Source: a virus. Taken from it: DNA of 20,095 nucleotides. The translations under genes were made by a program, and so were the position numbers. The stretch is from positions 1 through 20,095 of the IMG/VR virus record IMGVR_UViG_3300025141_001025, one strand, 5' to 3'. The notes beneath the pieces are model-generated. The model saw nothing but the letters and a program-made list of their open reading frames with translations. It did not search any database and had not been told where the DNA came from. Positions 7,588-14,196 of this stretch are shown here, one piece after another. The first letter of the stretch is position 1; every line of letters begins with the position of its first letter.

Positions 7588-8134
7588 TCATTCCCCACTC
7601 TTTTGGGATATCGCTATTGTCTAACCACCATGACTTACGCCATTTGCCTGAATGGCCACCACATTTAGCAGGGTCATTCTCAGCACATACAAAGTCAGGA
7701 CTTTTGTCTGACTTTTTATTATTTCTATTATCGTATACCATACTTTGACAGTAAGGACATTTTAAGTCATCACGATATTTCTTTTTTTCTTCCAATTTAC
7801 TAACTATTCCTTCCACCATATTACCTGCAGGTTCTACACCTGGAGTTATATCTTCTACTGGTCCCATTATAGCTTCTACCTTCTTTATTACATCAAGATT
7901 ATTAAATTCATCTTGTTTATATACAGTAGGCATATCAACTAATCTTTCTATAAAAGAAAAGTATTGTTCAAGTTGTTTATTATTCCAATCTTCTTTATTA
8001 GGTGGAAATTTACGAACTTGTGCATATTGGTTAGCACTACCAATTATTTTATTGATAGTGTTTGAATCATTTACTTTATTACTTAATATAGTATTCACTG
8101 TATCAGCTATAAATTCTAGGTTTTGCTTACCCAT
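7565..8134 (-). CDS. Zinc-ribbon protein (189 aa) next to the annealing protein
   Basis: The N-terminal ~110 residues are helical and polar (KQNLEFIADTVNTILSNK). PPNKEDWNNKQLEQYFSFIERL (44-65) may be a small helical domain. After a charged linker, a zinc ribbon is formed by CPYC (126-129) and C150/C158 (VCAENDPAKCGG), followed by a Trp-rich end (WRKSWWLDN). It overlaps the Rad52-like gene by 8 bases, so the two are very likely co-translated. In phages, small zinc proteins next to single-strand annealing proteins are often recombination accessories or nuclease partners, and that is my best guess. No nuclease motif is visible. Confidence 0.6.
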   Translation of the reverse strand: MGKQNLEFIADTVNTILSNKVNDSNTINKIIGSANQYAQVRKFPPNKEDWNNKQLEQYFSFIERLVDMPTVYKQDEFNNLDVIKKVEAIMGPVEDITPGVEPAGNMVEGIVSKLEEKKKYRDDLKCPYCQSMVYDNRNNKKSDKSPDFVCAENDPAKCGGHSGKWRKSWWLDNSDIPKEWGMNEEKPAL

Positions 8135-8657
8135 CCTCGCCTACAATACTATCCATAATGTCATTCATTCGTTGTGTATCTTCAGCAGTAGGTTTATTTT
8201 CTTTCTTACGCATATCAACTTTCTCTACTTTAATACTAGCTTCTCTAGCAGCTTCAGCAGTAGCTTCTTCTTCAGTCTGTGTAGAACCTGACCAAAGCTC
8301 TACGCCTAATCCAAATCGCATGCATGCACGCTTAAATGCGTCACTCTCTGCGTCTTTTAGATTACTTCCATCATTGAATTTAGCATTAGTTAATTTGAAG
8401 GTATCTACATCTCCGAATCCATCAAATGAACCCATACCTTCTATAGTTATAGTACCTTTAGCACCAACTATTCTTTTAACTCCGTCTACTCTTCCATATA
8501 CTGGTTCACAGTGCCAACTGTAAGTAACACCACTATCACGTAGTCTTTCTACATAGTTAGCGTGTGGTACATAGTCCCCGAACTTTCCAGCTGGTGCTTT
8601 ACGCACTAAATGTGCAGGAAATGGGGATAGTAATTTACTGGTATCTTTTTCTACCAT
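8127..8657 (-). CDS. Rad52/Rad22-like single-strand annealing protein (SSAP)
   Basis: This 176-residue protein has the phage Rad52-family core. It has an N-terminal region with YVERLRDSGVTYSWHCEPVYG (about 35-55), a beta section KGTITIEGMGSFDGFGDVD (about 67-85), and the family's strongest block, NLKDAESDAFKRACMRFGLG with VELW after it (99-122), which forms the DNA-binding helix of the annealing ring. The C-terminus is acidic and probably disordered, as in other SSAPs. It anneals complementary single strands during phage recombination-dependent replication and repair. The ATG has a good SD (AAAAGGAGCAATC). A 41-nt hairpin element lies directly upstream and another copy precedes the SSB-like gene, suggesting joint control of recombination genes. 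Confidence 0.8.
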   Translation of the reverse strand: MVEKDTSKLLSPFPAHLVRKAPAGKFGDYVPHANYVERLRDSGVTYSWHCEPVYGRVDGVKRIVGAKGTITIEGMGSFDGFGDVDTFKLTNAKFNDGSNLKDAESDAFKRACMRFGLGVELWSGSTQTEEEATAEAAREASIKVEKVDMRKKENKPTAEDTQRMNDIMDSIVGEDG

Positions 8658-8682
8658 GATTGCTCCTTTTCATATTCTATTT

Positions 8683-8723
8683 ATTACAAAAGAGAATTAA
8701 TATAAAGTAACCGTTAGGTTACT
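8683..8723 (-). promoter_or_regulatory. 41-nt UAAC-hairpin element, copy A (upstream of the SSAP gene)
   Basis: On the sense (-) strand it reads AGTAACCTAACGGTTACT (perfect 7-bp stem, TAAC loop), 8 variable bases, then ATTCTCTTTTGTAAT. It lies between the stop of the upstream gene (8729) and the SD of the Rad52-like gene. It is one of five copies with identical length and spacing. Confidence 0.75.
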
Positions 8724-8728
8724 CTATG

Positions 8729-8899
8729 TCAATAATCTTTTGCTTTATTTTCAGCCTCAGTAATGGTATTGGAACCCAACTCTATAGGTATAAACTTAAA
8801 CTCGCCATCAACTTCGATAACAAAGTATGGTTTACTACCCAGGCCTGCGTATTCAACAGACATTACCTTAACTCTATCTTCTACATTTGGATTAGACAT
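8729..8899 (-). CDS. Small hypothetical protein (56 aa)
   Basis: I place the start at the ATG ending at 8899 (MSNPNVEDRVKVM), which has GGAGAGG directly upstream. A start 9 codons earlier (8926) would overlap the phosphoesterase gene and has no SD, but cannot be excluded. The protein is mainly beta-strand in character (VKVMSVEYAGLGSKPYFVIE, then FKFIPIELG) and ends ENKAKDY. No Cys, signal or membrane segment is seen, and no family is recognised. It follows the phosphoesterase by 16 bases and is probably in the same transcript. Its stop lies 5 bases before hairpin copy A. Confidence 0.5.
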   Translation of the reverse strand: MSNPNVEDRVKVMSVEYAGLGSKPYFVIEVDGEFKFIPIELGSNTITEAENKAKDY

Positions 8900-8915
8900 A
8901 ACCTCTCCATTTGTT

Positions 8916-9971
8916 CTATACATCATCTAGTCTAACAAGATATTCTGCAGTTACGCCACTTCCAGGCCTACAAAATAGTAACCATTGGCATGGTCTACCC
9001 ATACTTGCTAGTTGTTCTAATGCATATGTGTTATAACTTTCAGTACTTCCATTAACCCAAAGCCTAATATCATTGAGATACATGGTCGTAGGTGTATGAA
9101 AGTGTCCAGCTATAGCATAATCAAAGTCAGGCATTAACCCATTAGCAGCTAATGTCTTCCAACCTTGTAGTTTTTTACCAAATCCGTACCATGGGAAGCC
9201 ATTAAAGCCTCTTACATTGTCTCCATGCCATATAAAGAACCTGGATTTAGGTCCTAAATCAGCAACATCGAACCAATGATTGTCTCCTGTACTGTCTGGT
9301 ATAGTCCATTTTATTCTTTTCTCATCTCTATATATCATTGACATAATACGTCCTAGCATTCTATCAGCGTTACTATCTGGATGATAATCCTTTCTTGCTC
9401 GGCCACCTAAGTGACCATGGTTTCCGATGACCCAATGAACATCTACTTCATCGAAATTAGCAAGTAATATGTCAAAGAACTTTGTCATTATTCTTGGACC
9501 ATCAACTGTTACTTGCTTATATAAGCTTGAATCAATTAGATGTGACTGTCCTGGGAATATAAGTTCGCCTTCTATGATGTCTCCAGCTGCAAAGACGGCA
9601 CATTTATTAACTGGATGTACTTGTCTTTGTATATTAGCTAGGTCAACTATCTTATTAGCATACTTTATGACACGTTCTTCTGCTACTTCTGTGTTGTAGT
9701 CAGGTGTTACTTTAGCTAATTGAATATCAGAGAGTACAGCTATTGCTATCTCTTCATCTTTACTTTTTTTGATATTTTTTGGCTTAGGTATCTTTGGTTT
9801 TTCCCACAGTTTAAGATTGATATTTACAGCGTCATATACTGCACTTATCATATCTTCTTTTCTATTTTTTGCTTTATCTAGTTGTTTTAATAATCTTAAA
9901 TTATCTTTTTTTAAGTCCTGAATTTGTTTACTCTCTGCTTCTGCTAAGAGTTTATCTATTTTATCAGTCAT
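8916..9971 (-). CDS. Calcineurin-like metallophosphoesterase (351 aa)
   Basis: After an N-terminal coiled coil (about 10-45, LRLLKQLDKAKNRK), the sequence has the ordered metal-binding motifs of the calcineurin-like phosphoesterase fold. They are SDIQL (Asp82, Gln84), AAGDIIEGE (Asp131), VIGNHGHLGG (Asn184-His185), IWHGD (His249) and AGHFHTP (His290, His292). Phage members of this fold act as nucleases or phosphatases on DNA or nucleotides. The neighbourhood (annealing protein, SSB-like protein) favours a DNA-processing role, which is inference. The first motif is Asp-x-Gln rather than Asp-x-His, a known but less common variant. The GD motif carries Glu at the usual metal-proximal position. 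The gene overlaps the upstream 78-aa gene by 8 bases. Confidence 0.78.
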   Translation of the reverse strand: MTDKIDKLLAEAESKQIQDLKKDNLRLLKQLDKAKNRKEDMISAVYDAVNINLKLWEKPKIPKPKNIKKSKDEEIAIAVLSDIQLAKVTPDYNTEVAEERVIKYANKIVDLANIQRQVHPVNKCAVFAAGDIIEGELIFPGQSHLIDSSLYKQVTVDGPRIMTKFFDILLANFDEVDVHWVIGNHGHLGGRARKDYHPDSNADRMLGRIMSMIYRDEKRIKWTIPDSTGDNHWFDVADLGPKSRFFIWHGDNVRGFNGFPWYGFGKKLQGWKTLAANGLMPDFDYAIAGHFHTPTTMYLNDIRLWVNGSTESYNTYALEQLASMGRPCQWLLFCRPGSGVTAEYLVRLDDV

Positions 9972-10200
9972 TATGTATCAATAGTTTAAGATATCTAGTC
10001 ATTGCACTGTCAGAAATATGAATGTCATAATTCTCACGCAATAATCTACATACAACTGAAGGTCTCATAGGTACCTTCTCTTTTACTACCCTGTCTTTGA
10101 GTGCAATCCAGAAAGGTTCTGCGTCTGGAGTAATTTTACTCTCAACATAGTTTCCTTTCGCTCCATGCTCTGCTTCTGTTAACATATCTTTTATATCCAT
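9964..10200 (-). CDS. Small HTH-like protein (78 aa), probably leaderless mRNA
   Basis: The C-terminal half (RPSVVCRLLRENYDIHIS, then SAMTRYLKLL) looks like a helix-turn-helix: a first helix, a turn around YDIHIS and a recognition helix SAMTRYLK. This suggests a small DNA-binding regulator or a DNA-tethering partner of the overlapping phosphoesterase gene. No SD precedes the ATG. A perfect extended -10 (TGGTATAAT) ends exactly 6 bases before it, so the transcript likely starts at or next to the ATG. The gene heads a short unit with the phosphoesterase and the 56-aa gene. The HTH call is a pattern judgement only. Confidence 0.5.
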   Translation of the reverse strand: MDIKDMLTEAEHGAKGNYVESKITPDAEPFWIALKDRVVKEKVPMRPSVVCRLLRENYDIHISDSAMTRYLKLLIHND

Positions 10201-10206
10201 AAGAAG

Positions 10207-10212
10207 ATTATA
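10207..10212 (-). promoter_or_regulatory. Extended -10 promoter for the 78-aa/phosphoesterase unit
   Basis: On the - strand TATAAT is preceded by TGG, an extended -10 (TGnTATAAT). The start codon begins 6 bases downstream, matching the usual -10 to +1 distance, and no SD exists. The -35 region (GCTACA at 16-bp spacing) is poor, as is common for extended -10 promoters. The layout predicts a leaderless mRNA. Confidence 0.6.
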
Positions 10213-10254
10213 CCATAGTATGCAAGAATGTAGCGTTATATAAAAGATTACAGA

Positions 10255-10280
10255 TGTAGTGGGAATGATAACCCACTACA
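10255..10280 (-). terminator. Perfect 9-bp hairpin, possible terminator or operator
   Basis: TGTAGTGGG (10255-10263) and CCCACTACA (10272-10280) form a perfect stem around an 8-nt loop. In the leftward direction it is followed by TCTGTAATCTTTTATA, which is T-rich but lacks an unbroken U-run. It sits between the VWA gene and the promoter of the next unit, so it could end the VWA transcript or bind a regulator. Confidence 0.4.
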
Positions 10281-10298
10281 CCCGTCATTATGAAAGAT

Positions 10299-10361
10299 GT
10301 AGCACCAAACTTGACATAGGAAAGGAGTACTATGCACACTTGCGTGTTTGCTTGGTGCTAC
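10299..10361 (-). ncRNA. Candidate structured RNA, three-way junction
   Basis: In the leftward transcript GTAGCACCAA pairs perfectly with TTGGTGCTAC (arms 10352-10361 and 10299-10308). Between them are two short hairpins, ACAC-GCAA-GTGT with a GNRA tetraloop, and CATAG/CTATG around a 10-nt pyrimidine loop. Together they form a plausible three-way junction of about 63 nt, right after the stop of the VWA gene. No known RNA family is recognised. Confidence 0.45.
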
Positions 10362-10368
10362 TTTCCTT

Positions 10369-11919
10369 TCATTGTAGCCGATTTAACTCCAAAGCGAAGC
10401 GTTTCACTTCATCTATGTCGGCCAATCTTGTTATTCCAGATTGTTTCATTATCTGGTGGCACTCCTGTAACAAGTTACCTGTGCTGGTATTGTCTCTACC
10501 AAATACCATCATATCTGATACCCATATTCTTTTAGGTGCTTCTTTGCTTAACCACCTTAAAGCTGGGCCATCAACTAAATTACCACCACCTGAGTATCTT
10601 TCTAGATATTCAGTTGTAACTCGTTTGCCTTTATCTCCTATAATTCTTAAAGAACCTATTTCTCCATAATATGAATTAGAATCTTTATTATCTTCGTATG
10701 TAGAGTTATACATAGCTATCTTTACAGCTGGTAGCATTTGCATAATCTCTAATATATCTTTTCCATTGAAAGACATAGAACCTGAAGCATCTATTAATAT
10801 AGTTCCACCATATACTCTTTGTTTCTGTTGAAATACTTTTCTATCAACACACCAACGATTCATATACTTAGGTGTTACACCGTAGTCCATAGGTCTGTAT
10901 TCTCTACCACCTTTGATTCTACCTTGTAAATTAACATTTAATTCAGGTGTTCTTATAACCATATTTCCCCATCTTCCTGACATATCAGATAAATCAGGTT
11001 CATAGTTTATATCTCCACCGTGTCTTTCAATCATTTCGCTTATTTGATTTCTAGTTTCAAATTCAGCTTCTTCTAATGACATATTCTCTGGCTGACCTTC
11101 TTTAGATTCTTCTTCTTTAGCTTTCATATTAGCTATAGAAGAATTAGCTTTTTTCTTAGCTTCAGCTGCTATTCTTGCAGATTCAAGAACTTGCTCTTGA
11201 GTAGGTTTCTCATTGAAACCATTCTCTTGAAGCATATATTTATATAGTTCTTTTGCTACATTTCTAGTTTTTCTGTAGCTAATTGTATCTGCATATGACC
11301 AACCACCTTTTCTCAACTTGGTTAATCTGTCATAGAAATAGTTTGCTTTTTTTAATACCCATTGAAAATGCATTTTTCTTAATGCTGTAAATTCAGTATC
11401 ATTAGCTGAACTTGCTTCAGTAAGCATATCAAGAATAAGTTCATATTCTCTATTGTGGGCCACCCATTTTTGATAATATTGTTGTTCTTCTTTAGATGGC
11501 CACATACCTGCTAATACAAAACAAAGCATTTCAAATTCAGATGCGTTATACATCATAGTCATAACTTGTTTTCGTATATTTTCTTCACAATCATATAGGT
11601 TTTCTATATATAACCCTCTTCTTGCTAGTAAATAACTAATACGAATTTCTTCTATGATTTCTACGCATTTTTCAGATTCATCAGGTCCTAATTTACCAAC
11701 AGTTTGTGGTGACCATTTAACATGTCCTAATTCGTGTCTTCGTATTGCTCTCGCATGATACTCTCCACATTCAGGACAATCATCGCCAAATGGTACATAC
11801 ATTTCTTTTGATAAGTTAGATGTTCTTGGTCTTTTATTATCTTCGAATACTTTCCATCCTTCTTTCCCCGAAACTATTTCAGGGAAAGGGACTTTCTTAT
11901 TCTTCTTCTGATGTAGCAT
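10369..11919 (-). CDS. VWA-domain protein with N-terminal HExxH metallopeptidase-like region (CobT-like)
   Basis: Two regions are clear. The N-terminal part has CPEC (48-51), RRHELGHVKW (HExxH at 62-66) and, about 20 residues on, IIEEIRISYLL. That spacing matches the zinc ligands of the metallopeptidase-like domain seen in CobT-like/VWA proteins. A helical, charged middle (240-300) leads to a C-terminal von Willebrand A domain: GGTILIDASGSMS gives the MIDAS DxSxS (Asp377, Ser379, Ser381) and WVSDMM gives the later Asp469. Marine phages often carry a CobS/CobT-like pair, although they do not make cobalamin. The real partner reaction is unknown. The start overlaps the AAA+ gene by 23 bases, so the two are translationally coupled and likely work as one complex: the ATPase remodels a target brought by the VWA protein. 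Confidence 0.75.
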   Translation of the reverse strand: MLHQKKNKKVPFPEIVSGKEGWKVFEDNKRPRTSNLSKEMYVPFGDDCPECGEYHARAIRRHELGHVKWSPQTVGKLGPDESEKCVEIIEEIRISYLLARRGLYIENLYDCEENIRKQVMTMMYNASEFEMLCFVLAGMWPSKEEQQYYQKWVAHNREYELILDMLTEASSANDTEFTALRKMHFQWVLKKANYFYDRLTKLRKGGWSYADTISYRKTRNVAKELYKYMLQENGFNEKPTQEQVLESARIAAEAKKKANSSIANMKAKEEESKEGQPENMSLEEAEFETRNQISEMIERHGGDINYEPDLSDMSGRWGNMVIRTPELNVNLQGRIKGGREYRPMDYGVTPKYMNRWCVDRKVFQQKQRVYGGTILIDASGSMSFNGKDILEIMQMLPAVKIAMYNSTYEDNKDSNSYYGEIGSLRIIGDKGKRVTTEYLERYSGGGNLVDGPALRWLSKEAPKRIWVSDMMVFGRDNTSTGNLLQECHQIMKQSGITRLADIDEVKRFALELNRLQ

Positions 11920-12652
11920 TGTTCAACTCTGTTTCATTGATATTTACTTCATCGGATAATGTGACTGCGTCTAATAGTTCTTCAGCTCTTTCTCCAAAGA
12001 TAAGTTCAGATGCATCTTCTTTCTTTAGTCCTTTGTCCATAAGTTCAAAGAACTCTCTCCATGACCTGATTGATAGTCTCTGGTCTGTATCTTCACTTAA
12101 TGAAGTATCATTTATGACACTATGCCATGATTTAGGAAACATCGCTAATGCTTTAGGATGTATCTTATCAACATTAATTTTAACAGGGAACCTATCTTTC
12201 AATGCCATAGGTAAACTCTCAGGTAGAGAGTTCGTAGTTGCAATAACTGTAAATCCCTTAGCAGGCCTTACTGTTTCTTTGTTGTCATTGTTTAATGTCA
12301 ATTGTGCTATATCTTTGTCATCTAATATTGCATGCAAGAATGTCATAGCGTCTGGTGATGCGTGGTCAATTTCATTGACTACTAATCTTCCACCTCTTCG
12401 CCATGCTTGTATTGCAATACCGTCATGCCATTCGAATGAACCACTACTATTAGGTTTATAAAAACCCTCTAGGTTAGCACTCGCAGTATCTTCAGTCATA
12501 GTTATTTGATATACATTTGGTTCGCCTTCCATTGTATATCCTATTTTGTTAGTCGCAGCAGCATATGTTTTACCTGTCCCTGGTGGACCGTATAACAATA
12601 TTCTGTCTGAGTTACCGATAGCATTATCTATCGCTTTCCAACAGTTTTTCAT
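11897..12652 (-). CDS. MoxR-like AAA+ ATPase (CobS-like)
   Basis: This is a compact 251-residue AAA+ protein. Walker A is GPPGTGKT (22-29). A MoxR-type insert follows (DTASANLEGFY, about 55-65), then a Walker B-like LVVNEIDHAS (90-99), sensor 1 at VIATTNS (136-142) and an arginine-finger-like ALKDRF (150-155). The tail is helical and acidic (NNATSEEE). Walker B carries Asn93 where the magnesium-binding Asp is usual, while Glu94 is kept. MoxR ATPases act as chaperones that load or remodel partners with VWA domains, and the downstream overlapping gene is such a partner. The start has an SD about 8 bases upstream (AAAGGAAAACATG). It shares a transcript with the 190-aa and 101-aa genes behind the structured leader L1. 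Confidence 0.78.
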   Translation of the reverse strand: MKNCWKAIDNAIGNSDRILLYGPPGTGKTYAAATNKIGYTMEGEPNVYQITMTEDTASANLEGFYKPNSSGSFEWHDGIAIQAWRRGGRLVVNEIDHASPDAMTFLHAILDDKDIAQLTLNNDNKETVRPAKGFTVIATTNSLPESLPMALKDRFPVKINVDKIHPKALAMFPKSWHSVINDTSLSEDTDQRLSIRSWREFFELMDKGLKKEDASELIFGERAEELLDAVTLSDEVNINETELNNATSEEE

Positions 12653-12663
12653 GTTTTCCTTTC

Positions 12664-12969
12664 CTAAAATGGATTAAAAGGTACAAATCTACAATATATC
12701 TCTATAAATCCATCTTCATTTTTTCTTTGCTTTATCTCAAACTTACCTTTATTTATTAAGTGTGAGATATTCTTTTGTTTCATATGTTCTATGTTAGATT
12801 TAACACCTGATATCCATTTATCAGATGTTCCAAGAACATACCATTCTGTAGGTGTTGATAATAAAGTTCTTACTTTCTCATCAGTTAATAGAGTTGGTTG
12901 TTTACCACTTCTATTAATACCTGCAGCTGGGGGATTTTTTCTTTCAAGTTTACTCTTCTGAATCGTCAC
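12664..12969 (-). CDS. Hypothetical protein (101 aa)
   Basis: No family is recognised. The protein is basic, with a Lys/Arg/Pro-rich N-terminus (KSKLERKNPPAAGINRSGK), then KVRTLLSTPTEWYVLGTSDKW, which looks like a helix followed by strands, and a C-terminal beta-like segment (FIEIYCRFVPFNPF). Its start overlaps the end of the upstream 190-aa gene by 20 bases, and it lies 11 bases before the AAA+ gene, so it is co-expressed with the MoxR/VWA pair. It might be an adaptor or substrate of that complex, but only position suggests this. Confidence 0.55.
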   Translation of the reverse strand: MTIQKSKLERKNPPAAGINRSGKQPTLLTDEKVRTLLSTPTEWYVLGTSDKWISGVKSNIEHMKQKNISHLINKGKFEIKQRKNEDGFIEIYCRFVPFNPF

Positions 12970-13522
12970 GTTTACCTAACCATTCTTCTACATCATCTAT
13001 AAGATGTTCTCCCATATGGTCCATATATTCTACAGTAGTTGACATAGCTGCATTCTGCATTAATTCTTCATTATCAGCTAATACACATTGTATAGCAGTA
13101 GGTTCTGCCATATAGAATTTATGAAATATTTCTTCTCCAATTAAAAACTCTCTAAAATCATTTACAGTTTTCCAATCAAAATCTACTGGTGTATCTGTTT
13201 GTTCTAGATTACTTTTGCTTAGAATCTTAAAGAATCCTGTTAATACTTCCATCTTTCTATATCTATCTAGTTCTAAAGCTTGCATGATTGCTTCTTTAGC
13301 ATTGCTTGCTTCGACTATATATCTAGTAGTTAATGATGGTGCGTCTATATGTGCTACTCTTGATGCAAATAAATCATTATTTACTGCTTTATTCAAGTAA
13401 GTACATATAACATGATACTTTTCTCTTCTATTATTTCTTAATTCAACTGATTCATGTTCAGAGAACATAGATGTATCATCACTATGTTCATGTCCACATT
13501 CACAGTTTTCTTCTTTTGCCAT
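12950..13522 (-). CDS. Hypothetical protein with N-terminal CECGHEH motif (190 aa)
   Basis: I choose the ATG ending at 13522 (MAKEENCECGHEHSDD), which has a strong SD (AGGAGGGAG) about 7 bases upstream. An in-frame GTG at 13555 lies inside the structured leader and is unlikely. Cys7, Cys9, His11 and His13 could bind a metal. The remainder is helical and acidic, with EKYHVICTYLNKAVNNDLFA early, a RYIVEASNAKEAIMQALELD helix and a C-terminal acidic end (EEWLGKRDDSEE). No family is recognised. It is the first gene behind leader L1 and heads the unit that contains the MoxR/VWA pair, so it may be part of that system. Confidence 0.6.
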   Translation of the reverse strand: MAKEENCECGHEHSDDTSMFSEHESVELRNNRREKYHVICTYLNKAVNNDLFASRVAHIDAPSLTTRYIVEASNAKEAIMQALELDRYRKMEVLTGFFKILSKSNLEQTDTPVDFDWKTVNDFREFLIGEEIFHKFYMAEPTAIQCVLADNEELMQNAAMSTTVEYMDHMGEHLIDDVEEWLGKRDDSEE

Positions 13523-13541
13523 TTTTTTCTCCCTCCTATTA

Positions 13542-13722
13542 ATAGCTTGTAACACATAGACAATCCTTACATTACTTAAGTGAGTGATATCTGGGTAAGA
13601 TATGTGACATAATGCCTACTTCATATATGGCACGCCATATATGCTATATCTATGTGCTACAAGCTATCAACATGTACATATACAAGGGTTGTATATTATC
13701 AATCGCTTGATTGTTGATAGCT
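13542..13722 (-). ncRNA. Structured leader L1 with alternative pairing (upstream of the 190-aa/MoxR/VWA unit)
   Basis: The closing stem is 19 bp: 13649-13667 (sense ATAGCTTGTAGCACATAGA) pairs with 13542-13560, all paired in sense RNA with one G-U. Inside are a 9-bp hairpin (CATATATGG-CGTG-CCATATATG, 13622-13643) and a 6-bp hairpin (13587-13603). Upstream, AGCTATCAACA (13712-13722) pairs perfectly over 11 bp with 13662-13672, which overlaps the 5' arm of the closing stem, so the two folds exclude each other. Hairpins 13678-13696 (8 bp) and 13700-13713 (5 bp) sit in between. The closing stem ends about 9 bases before the SD. Confidence 0.6.
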
Positions 13723-13743
13723 TCTAACCTGCTGGGATTAGAA
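13722..13743 (-). repeat. Small hairpin just after the 68-aa gene
   Basis: TTCTAA pairs with TTAGAA, extended by CC/GG with a one-base bulge, around a CAGCA loop. It starts one base after the stop of the upstream gene. It might end the previous transcript, but no U-run follows, so a processing or spacer role is equally possible. Confidence 0.3.
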
Positions 13744-13744
13744 T

Positions 13745-13951
13745 TTAAGTGCCGTAAAAATAACTGCCATTGTTCCTTATCTCATAATTTTGATAAGGTG
13801 TTCGACATCCATTACACCACCATAAATCTGTGTCAATGTCTTGATGAATTTCATCTCCACATTCACAAAATTCTTTCTTACTTTCTTCATGTAAAGCCAT
13901 TAAAGTTTTTTCTACTTCTATTTTCTTTAATATCTTTTTAATAAAGTTCAT
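13745..13951 (-). CDS. Zinc-ribbon protein (68 aa)
   Basis: A basic, helical N-terminus (MNFIKKILKKIEVEKTLM) precedes a zinc ribbon made of CECG (29-32) and CNGC (46-49), WWCNGCRTPYQ, followed by a Tyr/Asn-rich tail. Its start overlaps the previous gene by 4 bases (ATGA). It is the last gene of the small-protein unit behind leader L2. Several genes of the leftward module encode zinc ribbons of this size, hinting at a set of host- or polymerase-binding micro-regulators. No function can be assigned. Confidence 0.6.
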   Translation of the reverse strand: MNFIKKILKKIEVEKTLMALHEESKKEFCECGDEIHQDIDTDLWWCNGCRTPYQNYEIRNNGSYFYGT

Positions 13952-14196
13952 TCTTCTTCCCCAAACATTTCAATGAAACATTTAGGATGGGTTCCTGTCA
14001 TTATTTGTTCTCTTAAATCTTTTTCAATATAAGGAAACAAATCCTGAACTAATGGTCTAAGATATCTTGATGTGTACTTCCAAGTAGCTTCGTCTGCTTT
14101 CTTTACTCGTACATAACCTGTATCTCCGCAATGAATACACATAGGTGTAAACATCATGGTCCATTCATCTACATTTGGTTTATTCAGGGATATCAA
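13948..14196 (-). CDS. Zinc-finger hypothetical protein (82 aa), TTG start
   Basis: The start is best placed at a TTG ending at 14196 (protein begins MISLNKPNVDEW), because GGGAG lies 7 bases before it. An ATG 13 codons downstream lacks an SD. CIHCGDTGYV (20-29) is a knuckle like those of DnaJ-type or topoisomerase zinc ribbons. His51-type or Cys72 (THPKCF) may complete the site. The rest is helical (YLRPLVQDLFPYIEKDLRE). The C-terminus is acidic (FGEEE). It overlaps the previous gene by 17 bases and the next by 4. No specific family is recognised. Confidence 0.55.
   Translation of the reverse strand: MISLNKPNVDEWTMMFTPMCIHCGDTGYVRVKKADEATWKYTSRYLRPLVQDLFPYIEKDLREQIMTGTHPKCFIEMFGEEE

Noticed and set aside
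8158-8523. Rightward 121-aa frame
   Set aside because: Antisense to the Rad52-like gene, no SD, and composition (Ser/Ala/Pro) typical of a shadow frame.
10332-10535. Rightward 67-aa frame with a good SD (GGAAAGGAG) before its ATG
   Set aside because: It runs antisense through the end of the VWA gene, has no recognisable product, and its SD-like bases fall in the pyrimidine loop of the structured RNA on the other strand. Kept as a low-probability possibility only.
11820-12461. Rightward 213-aa frame
   Set aside because: It is antisense to the clearly recognised MoxR and VWA genes. Its Ser/Leu-rich translation is typical of a shadow frame.
13523-13555. GTG-initiated longer version of the 190-aa protein
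   Set aside because: The GTG lies inside the closing stem of leader L1 and lacks an SD, whereas the ATG at 13522 has AGGAGGG at good spacing.
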